DNA of 64,000 nt, taken from NCBI GenBank assembly GCA_016711125.1, contig JADJTQ010000005.1:434001-498000 (forward strand), written 5' to 3'. A program made the position numbers and the translations under genes. The notes under the pieces were generated by a model that worked only from the letters and a program-made list of their open reading frames with translations, was not told where the DNA came from and did no database searches. This stretch comes from Saprospiraceae bacterium (lineage in GTDB: Bacteria > Bacteroidota > Bacteroidia > Chitinophagales > Saprospiraceae). Shown here in pieces: positions 44,501-54,058 of the stretch. Each line of letters begins with the position of its first letter. The stretch's first letter is position 1.

Positions 44501-47017
44501 ACTCGATGATTTTCGTTTTTTACCGTCACCCTTTACATATTCGATGTTAAACTTGGTTTTGGTGAGAGCGATTCCATCCACCAGTGTAACTTGTTCGCCT
44601 TTCGGCAGTTGTCTGGGTGGAATATAAATAGCGAGGAAGAAAATTTCATTTTCAATTTCCAGGGTGCCGGAACCCCAGGGTGTTTCCAATTTGCCGTATT
44701 CTTTTTCAATTTTCCAATCTGCAGTAATTGCCGACTCTGCGGAAGGGATCTTTAGTAAAACTTCGGAAGCTCCATCGGCAGTGACCAATCTTCGGCCGAT
44801 CCGTACCTGATTTACTAAATCTGATACCTTTTTGATGTCTCTGATATTATCAACCTTTCCAATTGAAGGGCCATCGTCAATAAATTGTGGGTTGGCATCA
44901 AAGATAAGGAGTGAAGTATCTATTCCCGATAATTCCAGGATCGTGAATATCACATCGCCATTACCCGGGGCATGCAGCGTATGACCATCAGGACTGGTAT
45001 AGTAATCATTAGACCGTGTTTGCCCGGCAACATAAAGTTTTGTCAGGTTTTTATTAACAATCAATCCACCTCCTGCAAGGTCTGTACCGCGCCCTCCAAT
45101 GTTAGTTGCGAATGTCAATTTCGATTTTTCAATGTCAATTTCGCCTAGATAGATATCACTCTCACCTAAAGTGAATTCAAAAAGTCGCTCAGTCGTTTGT
45201 ACACTCTCATTCTGTGTCGTTGCACTGAAGAACATGTGGTTATTGAGTCCCAGGGCGAAATTTTCAATTTCACAATCTTCACAAGGCACAAATGAGCTAA
45301 AGAGGACTGATTTATCAAACGGCATTATGGTCAATACATATTGATTGCCGACGTTGGCTATAGGATTCACTAAATCGATCCATTGACCTGAACCTGCCAG
45401 GTGAATCCTGTTTAGACTATCAGCTCTAATGAATTTAGGTTCAAATCCATATAATAAAGTCGAATAGACAAAGGTGGAGGAGATGCCATCAAATATGGAC
45501 ATTAAAAACTTAGTGCCTGTGTCATTGTTTTGGTCAAAAGCCAAATCCGGATTTGGAAATTCAGAAAGCGGGTTCCGCGTCCAGCCTATTAAATATACCC
45601 GACCCGATGTATCGATTGTGACGCCATTTTTAACATCATTTCCGGTATTGATGCGATCATTTTCGAATCCCCCAGGAAAGTTGAATACAATAAAGAACCG
45701 GCAGGAGAAAATTCTGTTAAAAAAAGGTCCCAATTTCCGACGTTGCTACGATTTAGAGCATTGCTGGTGGTCGGAAAATTAAGGCCATCTGTTTCTCCGG
45801 TAATATATATATTGTCATTTCTGTCAATTGCAATTCCTCCAGTATAATCTCTGCCATTCAGATCCAATGGATTGTCCGACGGATTCACTTTTTCACCGCC
45901 CAAATAGGTGGCAAACATAATTTCTCCGGTAGTATCCAGCTTGATCAGATAGATGTCAATAATGTCATTAGCATTAAAGTCGGGGCGAATAGCGTTCTTC
46001 GTGGGTAGTGAGGCATCTCTTGTATTCCCGTCAGCAATGATATTATTTTTACTGTCAAGCTGAGATGCACTGGTGCGGTACTTCAGAGCCATCGGTACTT
46101 CCAAACCAATTGATAAATTCAAAATCCAATTTTCCGGGAATTAATTTAGAAATGTACCATTGAAGGGAAAAATCCGACTGACCTAACAAATAAACATTGC
46201 CCTGATCATCAACTGCGATGTCAGCAACCGTTTCCGAACCTTCACTACCACCTAAATAGGTCGAATATATAACTACCGGGTCAATAATTAGAATTGAGTC
46301 ATGGTTATATTCTGAAACATCGAAAGCAAGCTCGCCGATTGATTTGAGTTTATAGCTTCCAGGGATCTCAATGCTCGACGATCCCGATTTCTGATAGATT
46401 GCAAGCTTGTCAAGAGCTAACCAGGTATTAAGCTGTACTTTTCCCGAAGTTGAATCAAGATAAAGTTCGGTCTCTGGAATCGAGAGTCTTATCTGATTCG
46501 GATCTGCGCCTTCGGATAAAACAAAATCAAATTCCACTCTTCCATGATCATCCCCATAAAAGACCACGTCAATCCCGTCATACAGGCCTATGTAAATAAG
46601 TTGTTCAAATGATTTCACATTCCGAAACCAATCCGAACTATCCTGACCATTGTAATAGTTGATTTTTGCATCGGATGGCTTCTGTAATACGATCTCAACC
46701 TCCGGATTGCCACCTAGAAATGTGATCTTTTGCTGTTCAAGTTGAGCGTTTTTGCCCCTATACTCGATGAGAAAATAGGCCTCGGAGAAACCTATTCGAT
46801 AGGAACTACTTTGAGCTACAAACTTTTCGGCTAATGGTTGTTGTCCATCATTTATTTCAAAAAGTAATTCTCTTTGATGCTGAACTGTACTGAATTCCGC
46901 ATTGCCTTGATTGACCGCATGATTCCCATTAAACTCAGAACTAATGAAGGCAGGAGGATCAGCCGGGACAAATCCGTATAAGAGAGGATACATGAGCAGG
47001 ACAATGATTGATCGCAT
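41567..47017 (-). pseudogene. Giant secreted propeller-lipase-T9SS protein (about 1,815 aa), four frameshifts
   Basis: Four overlapping frames add up to one very large cargo protein. It has a signal peptide, then a DUF7948-like start (FDFVLSEGADPNQIRLSI). SBBP-type propeller repeats follow (SILIIDPVVIYSTYLGGSEGS, GNVYLLGQS, FATYLGG, NIYITGETDGLNFPTTSNA). An alpha/beta hydrolase domain comes next, with the start PPVVLVHGTFDNP and nucleophile elbow GHSMGG. A long low-similarity region and a type-A sorting tail (LYPNPAQNYL, then ... LTTGFYTVVLSS) complete it. Breaks lie near 46080, 45690, 44500 (an A-run) and 41790. The lipase-like part alone is open for 906 codons. The fusion of SBBP propeller with a lipase fold is unusual. 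No second acid or histidine of the triad could be fixed by eye. Confidence 0.75.
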
Positions 47018-47112
47018 GGCCTACATTTTGATTACGTTCTATACCGATTACTAACTTTCCAGCACGGGAGTACCAATCTAAAGGTAGGCTACTAGGTGCA
47101 CCTATTCAATAC

Positions 47113-47754
47113 CTACAAATGGGTATATTGGTTTTGTCCGAGGGCGAAGCGGATCAGACCTGCAGTGTTAGAGATTTTTAGTTTCTTATAAATGTTTTTC
47201 CTATGCGTATCGACCGTAAGTTTGCTGATATTTAATTGCACAGAGATCTGAGCTGAAGTTCTGCCCAAAGAAACTAAAGTCGTAATTTCCTTTTCTCGAT
47301 GGGTGAGGAGAATTGTCCCTATGTCATCTGTAGTTGTAACCGGCTGATTAATAAACGACTCAGTCTCTCGACTTAAATAATTTTTTTTACATGATAGTTT
47401 ATGAATTGCTTCTAAGAGTTCCCTCCTGCCACATCTGTTGGTTAGATATCCCATTACACAATTGTCCAATTTCCAATATACTTCATTAACATCTTCGGAG
47501 GGACTCAGAATTAGAATGGCCATCTCGTGATCAAGCTTTGAAACTGTCATGGCAAGAGATCTACTATCTGCAGACATCGTCTCTGCTCCACATAGGATCA
47601 CATCCGGCTTTAATGGTCTTTGCAATAGATTTTCCAGCTGGGTGTAGCTGTTAGCTTCACCAATTACAGTGATTCCGATTTCACTTTGGAGGATCGATTT
47701 CAGTCCTTCAATGAATAATTGATGATCATGGATGATCAGGAGGTTGATACTCAT
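47113..47754 (-). CDS. LuxR/NarL-type regulator with degenerate receiver (213 aa)
   Basis: A receiver-like domain (about 1-120) is joined to a LuxR helix-turn-helix (about 145-205: LTHREKEITTLVSLGRTSAQISVQLNISKLTVDTHRKNIYKKL). In the receiver the usual acidic pair is His9-Asp10 (LLIIHDHQ). The phospho-acceptor Asp is replaced by Gly56 (PDVILCG), and the conserved Lys by Asn106 (GYLTN). Phosphorylation is therefore unlikely, and this is a pseudo-receiver. The ATG at 47754 is preferred because the LLIIHDHQ strand normally follows the first residues. Upstream ATGs add ten residues. It precedes the giant cargo gene on the same strand with a 95-bp gap and might control it. Confidence 0.82.
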   Translation of the reverse strand: MSINLLIIHDHQLFIEGLKSILQSEIGITVIGEANSYTQLENLLQRPLKPDVILCGAETMSADSRSLAMTVSKLDHEMAILILSPSEDVNEVYWKLDNCVMGYLTNRCGRRELLEAIHKLSCKKNYLSRETESFINQPVTTTDDIGTILLTHREKEITTLVSLGRTSAQISVQLNISKLTVDTHRKNIYKKLKISNTAGLIRFALGQNQYTHL

Positions 47755-47784
47755 AGATCTAAGCATCAGTTTATTAATCGACAA

Positions 47785-48329
47785 GATCGCAAATCATTTT
47801 GAAAATTAGCTAAACAATGATATACCAAATTTTAATTGACTTTTCAGAACTTTCGCTTTCCCGTAGACCTCCTTCTGAACACATAGTTCGATTTTCTTTG
47901 ATTCTCTGCGGCGATCACTAATCAGAAACCAGGTTCCGTGATTGTGCTCAATCTAGCCTTGGTTTTGACTAAACAACCAGGAATTTATTTTCATGGGGAT
48001 ATGAGATTTGCAGGCTCTTTTGTTTATCCCAACATTTCTGTAAGATAGGGTGCTTCGGCTATCTTTGCTCACCGGGAATATCATGTTAAATAAAAGAGAG
48101 GAGGCATCTCATATGTTACATGCTTCTGCTTCGGCAAAAAACTTGCCCAAGTGAACATCGGTATTCTTCGTTATTCTAATAAATCATCGTCCCAATTGGG
48201 TTACTTTTCCCTGTTCTCTGCATTTACTTCTGAACCTGGACTCATAGCCAGTATCAATTATTAGTGGAAATGAAAACCTTCGATTAAGTCTTTTCATTGC
48301 CAAAACACAAGTAATCCAAATTTACAATT
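47785..48329. other. Divergent intergenic region, no feature seen
   Basis: This lies between the divergent LuxR gene and the T9SS cargo remnant. There is no credible ORF. It is mostly AT-rich text with no repeat shared with other parts of the window that I could find. Confidence 0.4.
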
Positions 48330-48931
48330 ATGAAGGACCTGCAATTATTATTAATTATTCCACTGGTATCATTTCTTCCTACGTCCAAGTATGGAAGCGG
48401 GAAAATACTTGGAGAAAATGCTGCTAACCATTATAAACAAAAAGATAAGTGCTTCGATTGTTACATTGTTTTGACTTTCTTCTCTTATTTGTCTGCATCT
48501 GCAAACCTAGCTGAGAGTAAAGAATTAGTTGACGACCAAGAATTTCCCTTCTATCCATTTGTGCCAATAATGGCTTTGCAATCAGCTATGCCACAGCACC
48601 AAACGGTGACTTGTATATTGGCGTTGCATTTACCCTGCTAATGGAATTACGGTCAACCGAATTAAATTCAAAGTATATCCAAATTTCTTGTCGGGGTGAG
48701 GTTTCTATTGAAATTGAATTACCCGAAAAAGGAGAAGCTCATCTTCAAATTTATGATCTGCATGGTCGCCAGATCTACGATTTGGAAAAGAGTACTTATT
48801 CCAAAGGACAACATTTATTGAGTTGGAATGGCAAAACATCTGAAGGTTTTTATTTTCCGGATGGCATGTATTATCTGGTATTGATGAACGAAAATAATCG
48901 CCTAATACAACCGATTGTTCGTATGGATTAA
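48330..48931 (+). pseudogene. Remnant of a T9SS type-A secreted protein
   Basis: A start with a signal-like helix (LQLLLIIPLVSFL) and a C-terminal sorting domain (EVSIEIELPEKGEAHLQIYD, GQHLLSWNGKTSEG, MYYLVLMNENN) are visible. Between them the natural text jumps frame. GFAISYATAPNGDLYIG is followed by PANGITVNRIKFKVYPN in another frame, which must then shift back to EVSIEIEL. At least three shifts lie at about 48565, 48640 and 48695. With only some 200 residues left, the functional N-terminal part is gone and its identity cannot be told. Confidence 0.7.
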
Positions 48932-49457
48932 AAAAGGTTATTGAGGTAATAATTCAATCTATAGGAATTCAATCAAAATGGCTATCCACTGGACGACCAT
49001 TTTGATTTGTTCCTAAACCATAGAAGAGATCATGCGATTCACCTCTGGGATTGATGCCTCTTCTTTTTTAGGAAAGAGATAAAAGCAACTTTGTGCTTCG
49101 GCTTCCAAAAAAACAAGCTTGCAAAAATTCCATTTTCGAGCACTTTGGCTTAATTAACACCGGATTATAATCTTTGGTTTTTCGAAAATATTTGTGATTT
49201 AGAGGAAGACCTATGTTCTCCAGCTCAGGAAAAATATGAGTTGCTTCAAAAAACACACTCTGTCCAAAAAAAAATTATCAATGACCAAGACCATAACATA
49301 GATTCACTGGCCCTCTTTGGTCGTGCCCGACTTCGGACATTCGAGTTCCCACTTCCTACTTCCATCATCGGGCTTTTTCCTTTCGGCTACGGATCCGACT
49401 TCTTACCAGATTATCCCTATCTTAACCGCTTCATTTTCTTGTAGCTCATTTTATATC
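48932..49457. other. Intergenic region upstream of the PmoA/ThuA gene
   Basis: About 525 bp without a convincing gene. The frame of the next gene is open upstream to 49317, but that extension lacks a signal peptide and conserved text. A GGACGACCATTTTGAT-like stretch near 48990 gives a weak inverted repeat with AATCAAAATGG. Otherwise nothing stands out. Confidence 0.35.
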
Positions 49458-51410
49458 ATGAATAGATTTTATCGACATTTTATCGGACTATTATTGCTAG
49501 GGCTATCCGGGCAAGCCGGTGCCCAAAAGTTGGCCACTTTCACGGTACACACAGGAGCCCAGGAGCGTCTTAATTCAGTGGTTTCTTCATCGCTTGACGG
49601 GCTCCCCATTCATTTGGAAAGTTACGATCTTGAGTTGCGTGAATTGGCGGGTGGTCACGAGGTTGTTGTTTCATCACAGCTGGAAGGAGGCATGCAAACA
49701 ACGCTTTGGTGGGTGATGCAGGGTAAGACCATTCCGAATTGCGAACGAGTTTTTGAATTGTGGCAGGTACCCAAAAGTAAAAAGCCATCGTGGATGCAGA
49801 TTATCGATGATGGAAAATCAATGATTGTGATGTCTGGTAAGCAAAGAGTCTTGAGCTATCAGGTGGAGAAGGCTTCTTTGCCGGATGGAGTGGCACCGGA
49901 ATTTAGCCGTGGGGGTTTTATTCATCCCCTATGGTCGCCTGCAGGTGAGGAGCTTACCCGGATTCAGCCGCCGGATCATCATCATCACTATGGTATTTGG
50001 AATCCCTGGACGCACACAGAATTTGAAGGAAAAGAAATTGATTTTTGGAATCTAGGATTAAAAAAAGGAACGGTAGTGGTCAATGGTAGGCCAGCAAAGA
50101 CGGCAGGAGATGTTTTTTCTAAGATTTCAACTGTGCACCAGCATTTGGTACTGGCTGATAGCGAAAGAGTTGAAGACAAAGTTGCTATCGATGAGCAATT
50201 GTCTCTGCAAGTTTGGAATGCGGATGCTTCCAACAATACCTTTTTGGTCGATGTGGTGTCTACGCTGTCCTGTGCTAGTGAAAGTCCGATTACTATGAAG
50301 GAATACCGCTACCAGGGATTTGGATACCGGGCAAAAGCCGAGTGGAATGATGCAAATGCGGAGCTACTAACCTCCGAAGGATTTAATAAAGAAAATGCTA
50401 ATGCAACCCGGGCGAAGTGGTGTGACGTGAGAGGCCCATCAATGGCGGGAAAATCCGGTATTTTATTTATGACCAACCCCGCTAATTTTAATTTTCCCGA
50501 ATTATTGAGGATTTGGCCGACGGGTGCTAATAAAGGAGTTGAAAATGTTTTTATCAATTTTAATCCAACCCAGGATCGCGATTGGATTCTGGAACCGGGA
50601 AAGTCGTATACTTTAAAATACCGTATGTTGGTGTACGATGGTGACCTTTCAAAAGAAAAAGCTGATATCATTTGGAATGACTACGCGCACCCGGCTAAAG
50701 TAGTCATGACCTTGCCCAATAGTCTTGTTGGCACAAAAATTTTAGTATATACAAAAAACGGAAAAGGATATGTGCATGATAATTTGGCCAGCAGCGCTGC
50801 CGCCATTAAAAAGCTGGGTGTCGAAAATGGATTTTCAGTCGATCATACCGATAGTGCATCTATTTTTACTTCGCCAAAACTTTGGGAATATGATGCCATT
50901 ATTTTTTCCAATACAAATAACGAGACTTTTGATTCCGAAAGACAAAAACTTGAATTTCAGAAATTTATCAGAAGTGGGCGAGGATTTGTCGGCATCCATA
51001 TTGCAACCGGATCCGAACGCAATTGGCCATGGTATTGGAAATTAGTCGGTGGCAGATTTGTGCGCCATCCTGCATTTCAGCAATTTGAAATTGAAATCAT
51101 CGACAGGGATCATCCTTCGACCAACTTCCTTCCTGATGTGTGGGTCCGGGAAGATGAATGTTATTTTATCAATAAACTAAATCCTTCCAATCATGTTTTG
51201 CTGGCTGCCCGGCTGCCCAATATCATTGATGAAAAAAAGCAGGAATATCCGGGTGATACTTTTGGCGATCTGGTGCCTCTGGCCTGGTGCCACAAATTTG
51301 ATGGAGGAAAGCAATGGTATACAGCGCTAGGGCATGCTATTGAGCATTATCAGGATCCGGTATTCCTCAAGCACATTTTAGGGGGCATCGAGTGGGTATG
51401 TGCAAAATGA
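49458..51410 (+). CDS. Secreted PmoA-like (DUF6807) + ThuA-domain protein (650 aa)
   Basis: A signal peptide (HFIGLLLLGLSGQAGAQ) starts at the internal ATG 49458. The first two thirds match the PmoA/DUF6807 family: GGFIHPLWSPAGEELT, PPDHHHHYGIW, FWNLG and the repeated YRYQGFGYRA region. The last third is a ThuA-like flavodoxin-type domain (ILVYTKNGKGYVHDN, YDAIIFSNTNNETF, FIRSGRGFVGIH, WYTALGHAIEHYQDPVF). ThuA proteins are linked to trehalose or other sugar-derivative use, and PmoA-like proteins commonly sit beside Gfo/Idh/MocA oxidoreductases, as here. The reaction is not established. It is intact and followed 128 bp later by the oxidoreductase. Confidence 0.82.
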   Translation: MNRFYRHFIGLLLLGLSGQAGAQKLATFTVHTGAQERLNSVVSSSLDGLPIHLESYDLELRELAGGHEVVVSSQLEGGMQTTLWWVMQGKTIPNCERVFELWQVPKSKKPSWMQIIDDGKSMIVMSGKQRVLSYQVEKASLPDGVAPEFSRGGFIHPLWSPAGEELTRIQPPDHHHHYGIWNPWTHTEFEGKEIDFWNLGLKKGTVVVNGRPAKTAGDVFSKISTVHQHLVLADSERVEDKVAIDEQLSLQVWNADASNNTFLVDVVSTLSCASESPITMKEYRYQGFGYRAKAEWNDANAELLTSEGFNKENANATRAKWCDVRGPSMAGKSGILFMTNPANFNFPELLRIWPTGANKGVENVFINFNPTQDRDWILEPGKSYTLKYRMLVYDGDLSKEKADIIWNDYAHPAKVVMTLPNSLVGTKILVYTKNGKGYVHDNLASSAAAIKKLGVENGFSVDHTDSASIFTSPKLWEYDAIIFSNTNNETFDSERQKLEFQKFIRSGRGFVGIHIATGSERNWPWYWKLVGGRFVRHPAFQQFEIEIIDRDHPSTNFLPDVWVREDECYFINKLNPSNHVLLAARLPNIIDEKKQEYPGDTFGDLVPLAWCHKFDGGKQWYTALGHAIEHYQDPVFLKHILGGIEWVCAK

Positions 51411-51538
51411 TTAGCCAAGATTAATCGGTAATATTTTCTAAATTTAGGTTTGTCTTCATAATGTATGTGGATATGGAGGAGGTAGGCGGCTTTCCTCAGA
51501 TAACAAATTATTTAATTAATACTTTCAAAAGAACAACT

Positions 51539-52939
51539 ATGAATCGTCGCGATTATTTAAAAAAATCAGCTATCAGTGCTGCTGGTATGATTGCTGTGCC
51601 AACGATTGTAACGGCTTCGGTATTTGGTAAGAATGCTCCCAGCAATAAGATCAATATTGGCCAAATTGGTTGTGGCCGGATCGCCCGGACCCATGATCTT
51701 CCTGGTACTATGCAGTATGATATTGCCCGAATTGTGGCTGTCGCAGATGTAGACATGAAACGGGCAAAAGAAGGCAAAGAATTAGTTGAGAAGTATTATA
51801 AGGAAAAGAAACAAAGTGACCAGTACGTTGATGTCAAAACGTATCAGGACTATCGGGAACTGCTTCTTGATAAGGATATTGATGCGGTGATCATTAGTAC
51901 ACCCGATCATTGGCATGCCCAGCCTGCGATTGAAGCGGCCCTTTCAGGTAAGGACGTATATGTGCAGAAACCGACTTCCCTGACGATTGCTGAAGGTAGA
52001 GCACTGGCTGATGTTATTCGTCTGAAAGGCACGATTTTGCAAGTGGGTACCCAACAGCGATCATCAGCTCAGTTTCGCGTAGCAGCCGAATTGGTTCGAA
52101 ACGGTAGAATTGGCAAATTACATACAGTACGGATCGGACTCCCTGGTGACCCGGCAGGACCATCGGTACCCGAAATGCCCACCCCAAAGAATTTGGACTA
52201 TGATATGTGGCTGGGCTCAACCCCGGAGGCTTATTATACCGAAACCAGAGTTCATCCCCAAATAGGATATGACCGGCCAGGTTGGCTGCGTTGCGAGCAA
52301 TTTGGTGCAGGCATGATCACCGGGTGGGGTCAGCATCATATTGATTCGGCACATTGGGGCATGAATACTGAATTTACCGGTCCCGAAGAGATCGAAGCGA
52401 TTGCTGAATTTCCCCGATCGGGCTTGTGGGACGTTCATGGAGATTTTATGGTAAAAGCCAAATATGACGATGATGTGATGATGTTTATCAGTGGCGGATA
52501 CACTAATGGCATTCGCTATGAGGGCAGTGATGGTTGGATCTTTGTGAGCCGGGGTGACTATCAGGCTACAGCTAGTGACCCAGTCGCTCAGGCATCTGGT
52601 GCTAAGGCGCTTGATGCCAGCGATCCGAAAATACTTAATTCAAAAATTGGAGAAAACGAAGTACATCTCTACGTAAGTGAGGAACATCATGGCAACTGGT
52701 TGGATTGCATTCAATCGCGAAAACAGCCAATTTCACCGGCAGAAGTAGGGCATCGCACCTGTAGTGTATGCCTGGTTAGTCATATCGCTATGAAACTGGA
52801 TCGAAAATTATACTGGGATGCGGCAAACGAACGATTCAGGGGTGATGAAGAAGCTAATGCAATGTTGACTAGATCACAGCGGGCTCCGTGGGGATACGAG
52901 CATATTAAAGAGTTGACTATGGTTGATGGGAGAAGTTAA
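51539..52939 (+). CDS. Gfo/Idh/MocA-family oxidoreductase, Tat-exported (466 aa)
   Basis: The protein starts at ATG 51539 with a twin-arginine-type signal (MNRRDYLKKSAISAAGMIAVPTIV). A Rossmann nucleotide-binding start follows (INIGQIGCGRIARTHD) and the family's STPDHWHAQPAIEAALSGKDVYVQKP, with the catalytic EKP-type motif as QKP. The middle holds GWGQHHIDSAHWGM, typical of periplasmic family members, and the end NWLDCIQSRKQPISPAEVGHR. These enzymes carry a tightly bound NAD(P) and act on sugar derivatives in the periplasm. The Lys of the QKP motif is kept. It probably works with the PmoA/ThuA protein upstream. A frame extension to 51461 is ignored because it would bury the signal. Confidence 0.88.
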   Translation: MNRRDYLKKSAISAAGMIAVPTIVTASVFGKNAPSNKINIGQIGCGRIARTHDLPGTMQYDIARIVAVADVDMKRAKEGKELVEKYYKEKKQSDQYVDVKTYQDYRELLLDKDIDAVIISTPDHWHAQPAIEAALSGKDVYVQKPTSLTIAEGRALADVIRLKGTILQVGTQQRSSAQFRVAAELVRNGRIGKLHTVRIGLPGDPAGPSVPEMPTPKNLDYDMWLGSTPEAYYTETRVHPQIGYDRPGWLRCEQFGAGMITGWGQHHIDSAHWGMNTEFTGPEEIEAIAEFPRSGLWDVHGDFMVKAKYDDDVMMFISGGYTNGIRYEGSDGWIFVSRGDYQATASDPVAQASGAKALDASDPKILNSKIGENEVHLYVSEEHHGNWLDCIQSRKQPISPAEVGHRTCSVCLVSHIAMKLDRKLYWDAANERFRGDEEANAMLTRSQRAPWGYEHIKELTMVDGRS

Positions 52940-53086
52940 CTTCCCCTTTGAAGGCTGGGCTTGATATCCTCTTGGGAGGGGGCAGGGTGGACACTCGGGC
53001 TTTCATCTTCCCTGCAGTCTCTTGGTCAACTATTCCCCTTGAGGGGACAGGAGGTTGACACACCTTTTGACCCTTAGTTCCTATTT

Positions 53087-53445
53087 TCAGATCCTAATAA
53101 TATGGGTGTCTTCCCTAGTCGATAAGGAAAATCGTGTTTCTACTTTACCAATATTGGGTACGGTTGATAATTTGTTGAGCACAAACTGATTGTATTGTTC
53201 TACATCATCCAGCAGTACCTTGAGAAGAAAATCGGATTCACCAGTCACATGATAACACTCCATCACCTCAGGATGTTTTACCACGTCATCTACAAAAGCA
53301 TCAATGGCTCCTTTAGAATGGTCCTTAATAGAGATATCAATAAACGCATGTAGCTTTCTACCTAGTTTGTGATGATCAAGGATGGCCACATACTGTTTAA
53401 TAATTCCAGCCTTTTCGAGCTTCTTGATGCGTTCGAAAGATATCA
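53087..53445 (-). pseudogene. Lrp/AsnC-family regulator lacking its DNA-binding N-terminus
   Basis: The C-terminal effector (RAM) domain is complete: HAFIDISIKDHSKGAIDAF, VMECYHVTGESDFLLKVLL, and a family-type end. At the front only the tail of the second recognition helix survives (FERIKKLEKAGIIKQYVAILD). The first 35-40 residues, containing most of the helix-turn-helix, are missing. At about 53445 the sequence changes directly into part of a hydroxyphenylpyruvate dioxygenase gene on the other strand. The deletion thus removed the regulator's start and promoter. Lrp-type regulators often control the amino acid catabolic genes next to them, here phenylalanine/tyrosine degradation. Confidence 0.8.
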
Positions 53446-53760
53446 TCCACACGGTTGAATTACTTATAAGTCGTGGTGTCGAATTTCTTGATGTGCCCCC
53501 GGTTTATTATACAGACTTGGAAAAACGGGTTGGCAAAATTGACGAATTGATCCAGGCACTCCGGATATTAAAAATTCTGGTCGATCGTCATGACGAAGGA
53601 TACCTGTTACAAATTTTCACTAAAACGGTTAATCCACGTCCAACCATGTTTTTTGAAATCATTCAACGAAAAGGGGCTACCTCTTTTGGCAAGCGAAATT
53701 TCAAAGCACTTTTTTTTTGAAGCGATTGAACGGGAGCAGGAAAAAAGAGGCACCCTTTAA
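53440..53760 (+). pseudogene. hpd: 4-hydroxyphenylpyruvate dioxygenase, C-terminal third only
   Basis: HPPD converts 4-hydroxyphenylpyruvate into homogentisate in tyrosine breakdown. The visible 105 residues begin DIIHTVELLISRGVEFLDVPP and run through RILKILVDRHDEGYLLQIFTK. They reach the iron-ligand region TMFFEIIQRKG, FGKRNFKALF and the end EAIEREQEKRGTL. The first two thirds, including both iron-binding histidines, are deleted at the junction with the Lrp-type gene. A run of nine T (about 53710) also shifts the frame before the natural TAA at 53758-53760. The phenylalanine hydroxylase gene lies 300 bp further on, the same pathway. Confidence 0.85.
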
Positions 53761-54058
53761 TGTGCCCGGTAATTTTAATACCAGGGTGACAAATGTAAGT
53801 TTGCATCGAAAGGTGTTCGGCACAACGTCACAAAGGAGCAAATCTTGCTGGCCAAGCAAGGCCTAATAGAAAATGAGAGCCGTGGATTCGCATCGGGCTG
53901 GTCAACCAGACTATCACTAATAATCGCCAGGAAAGCAATATCTTTATTTATAATTCGATAACTTAGAAATCAAGAATTGATTGAATCATCCAATGCTATT
54001 TCGCAGATGTTATATAATCAATATAAGAAAATAAAAGGATTTTCCGCAAACTGACGTT

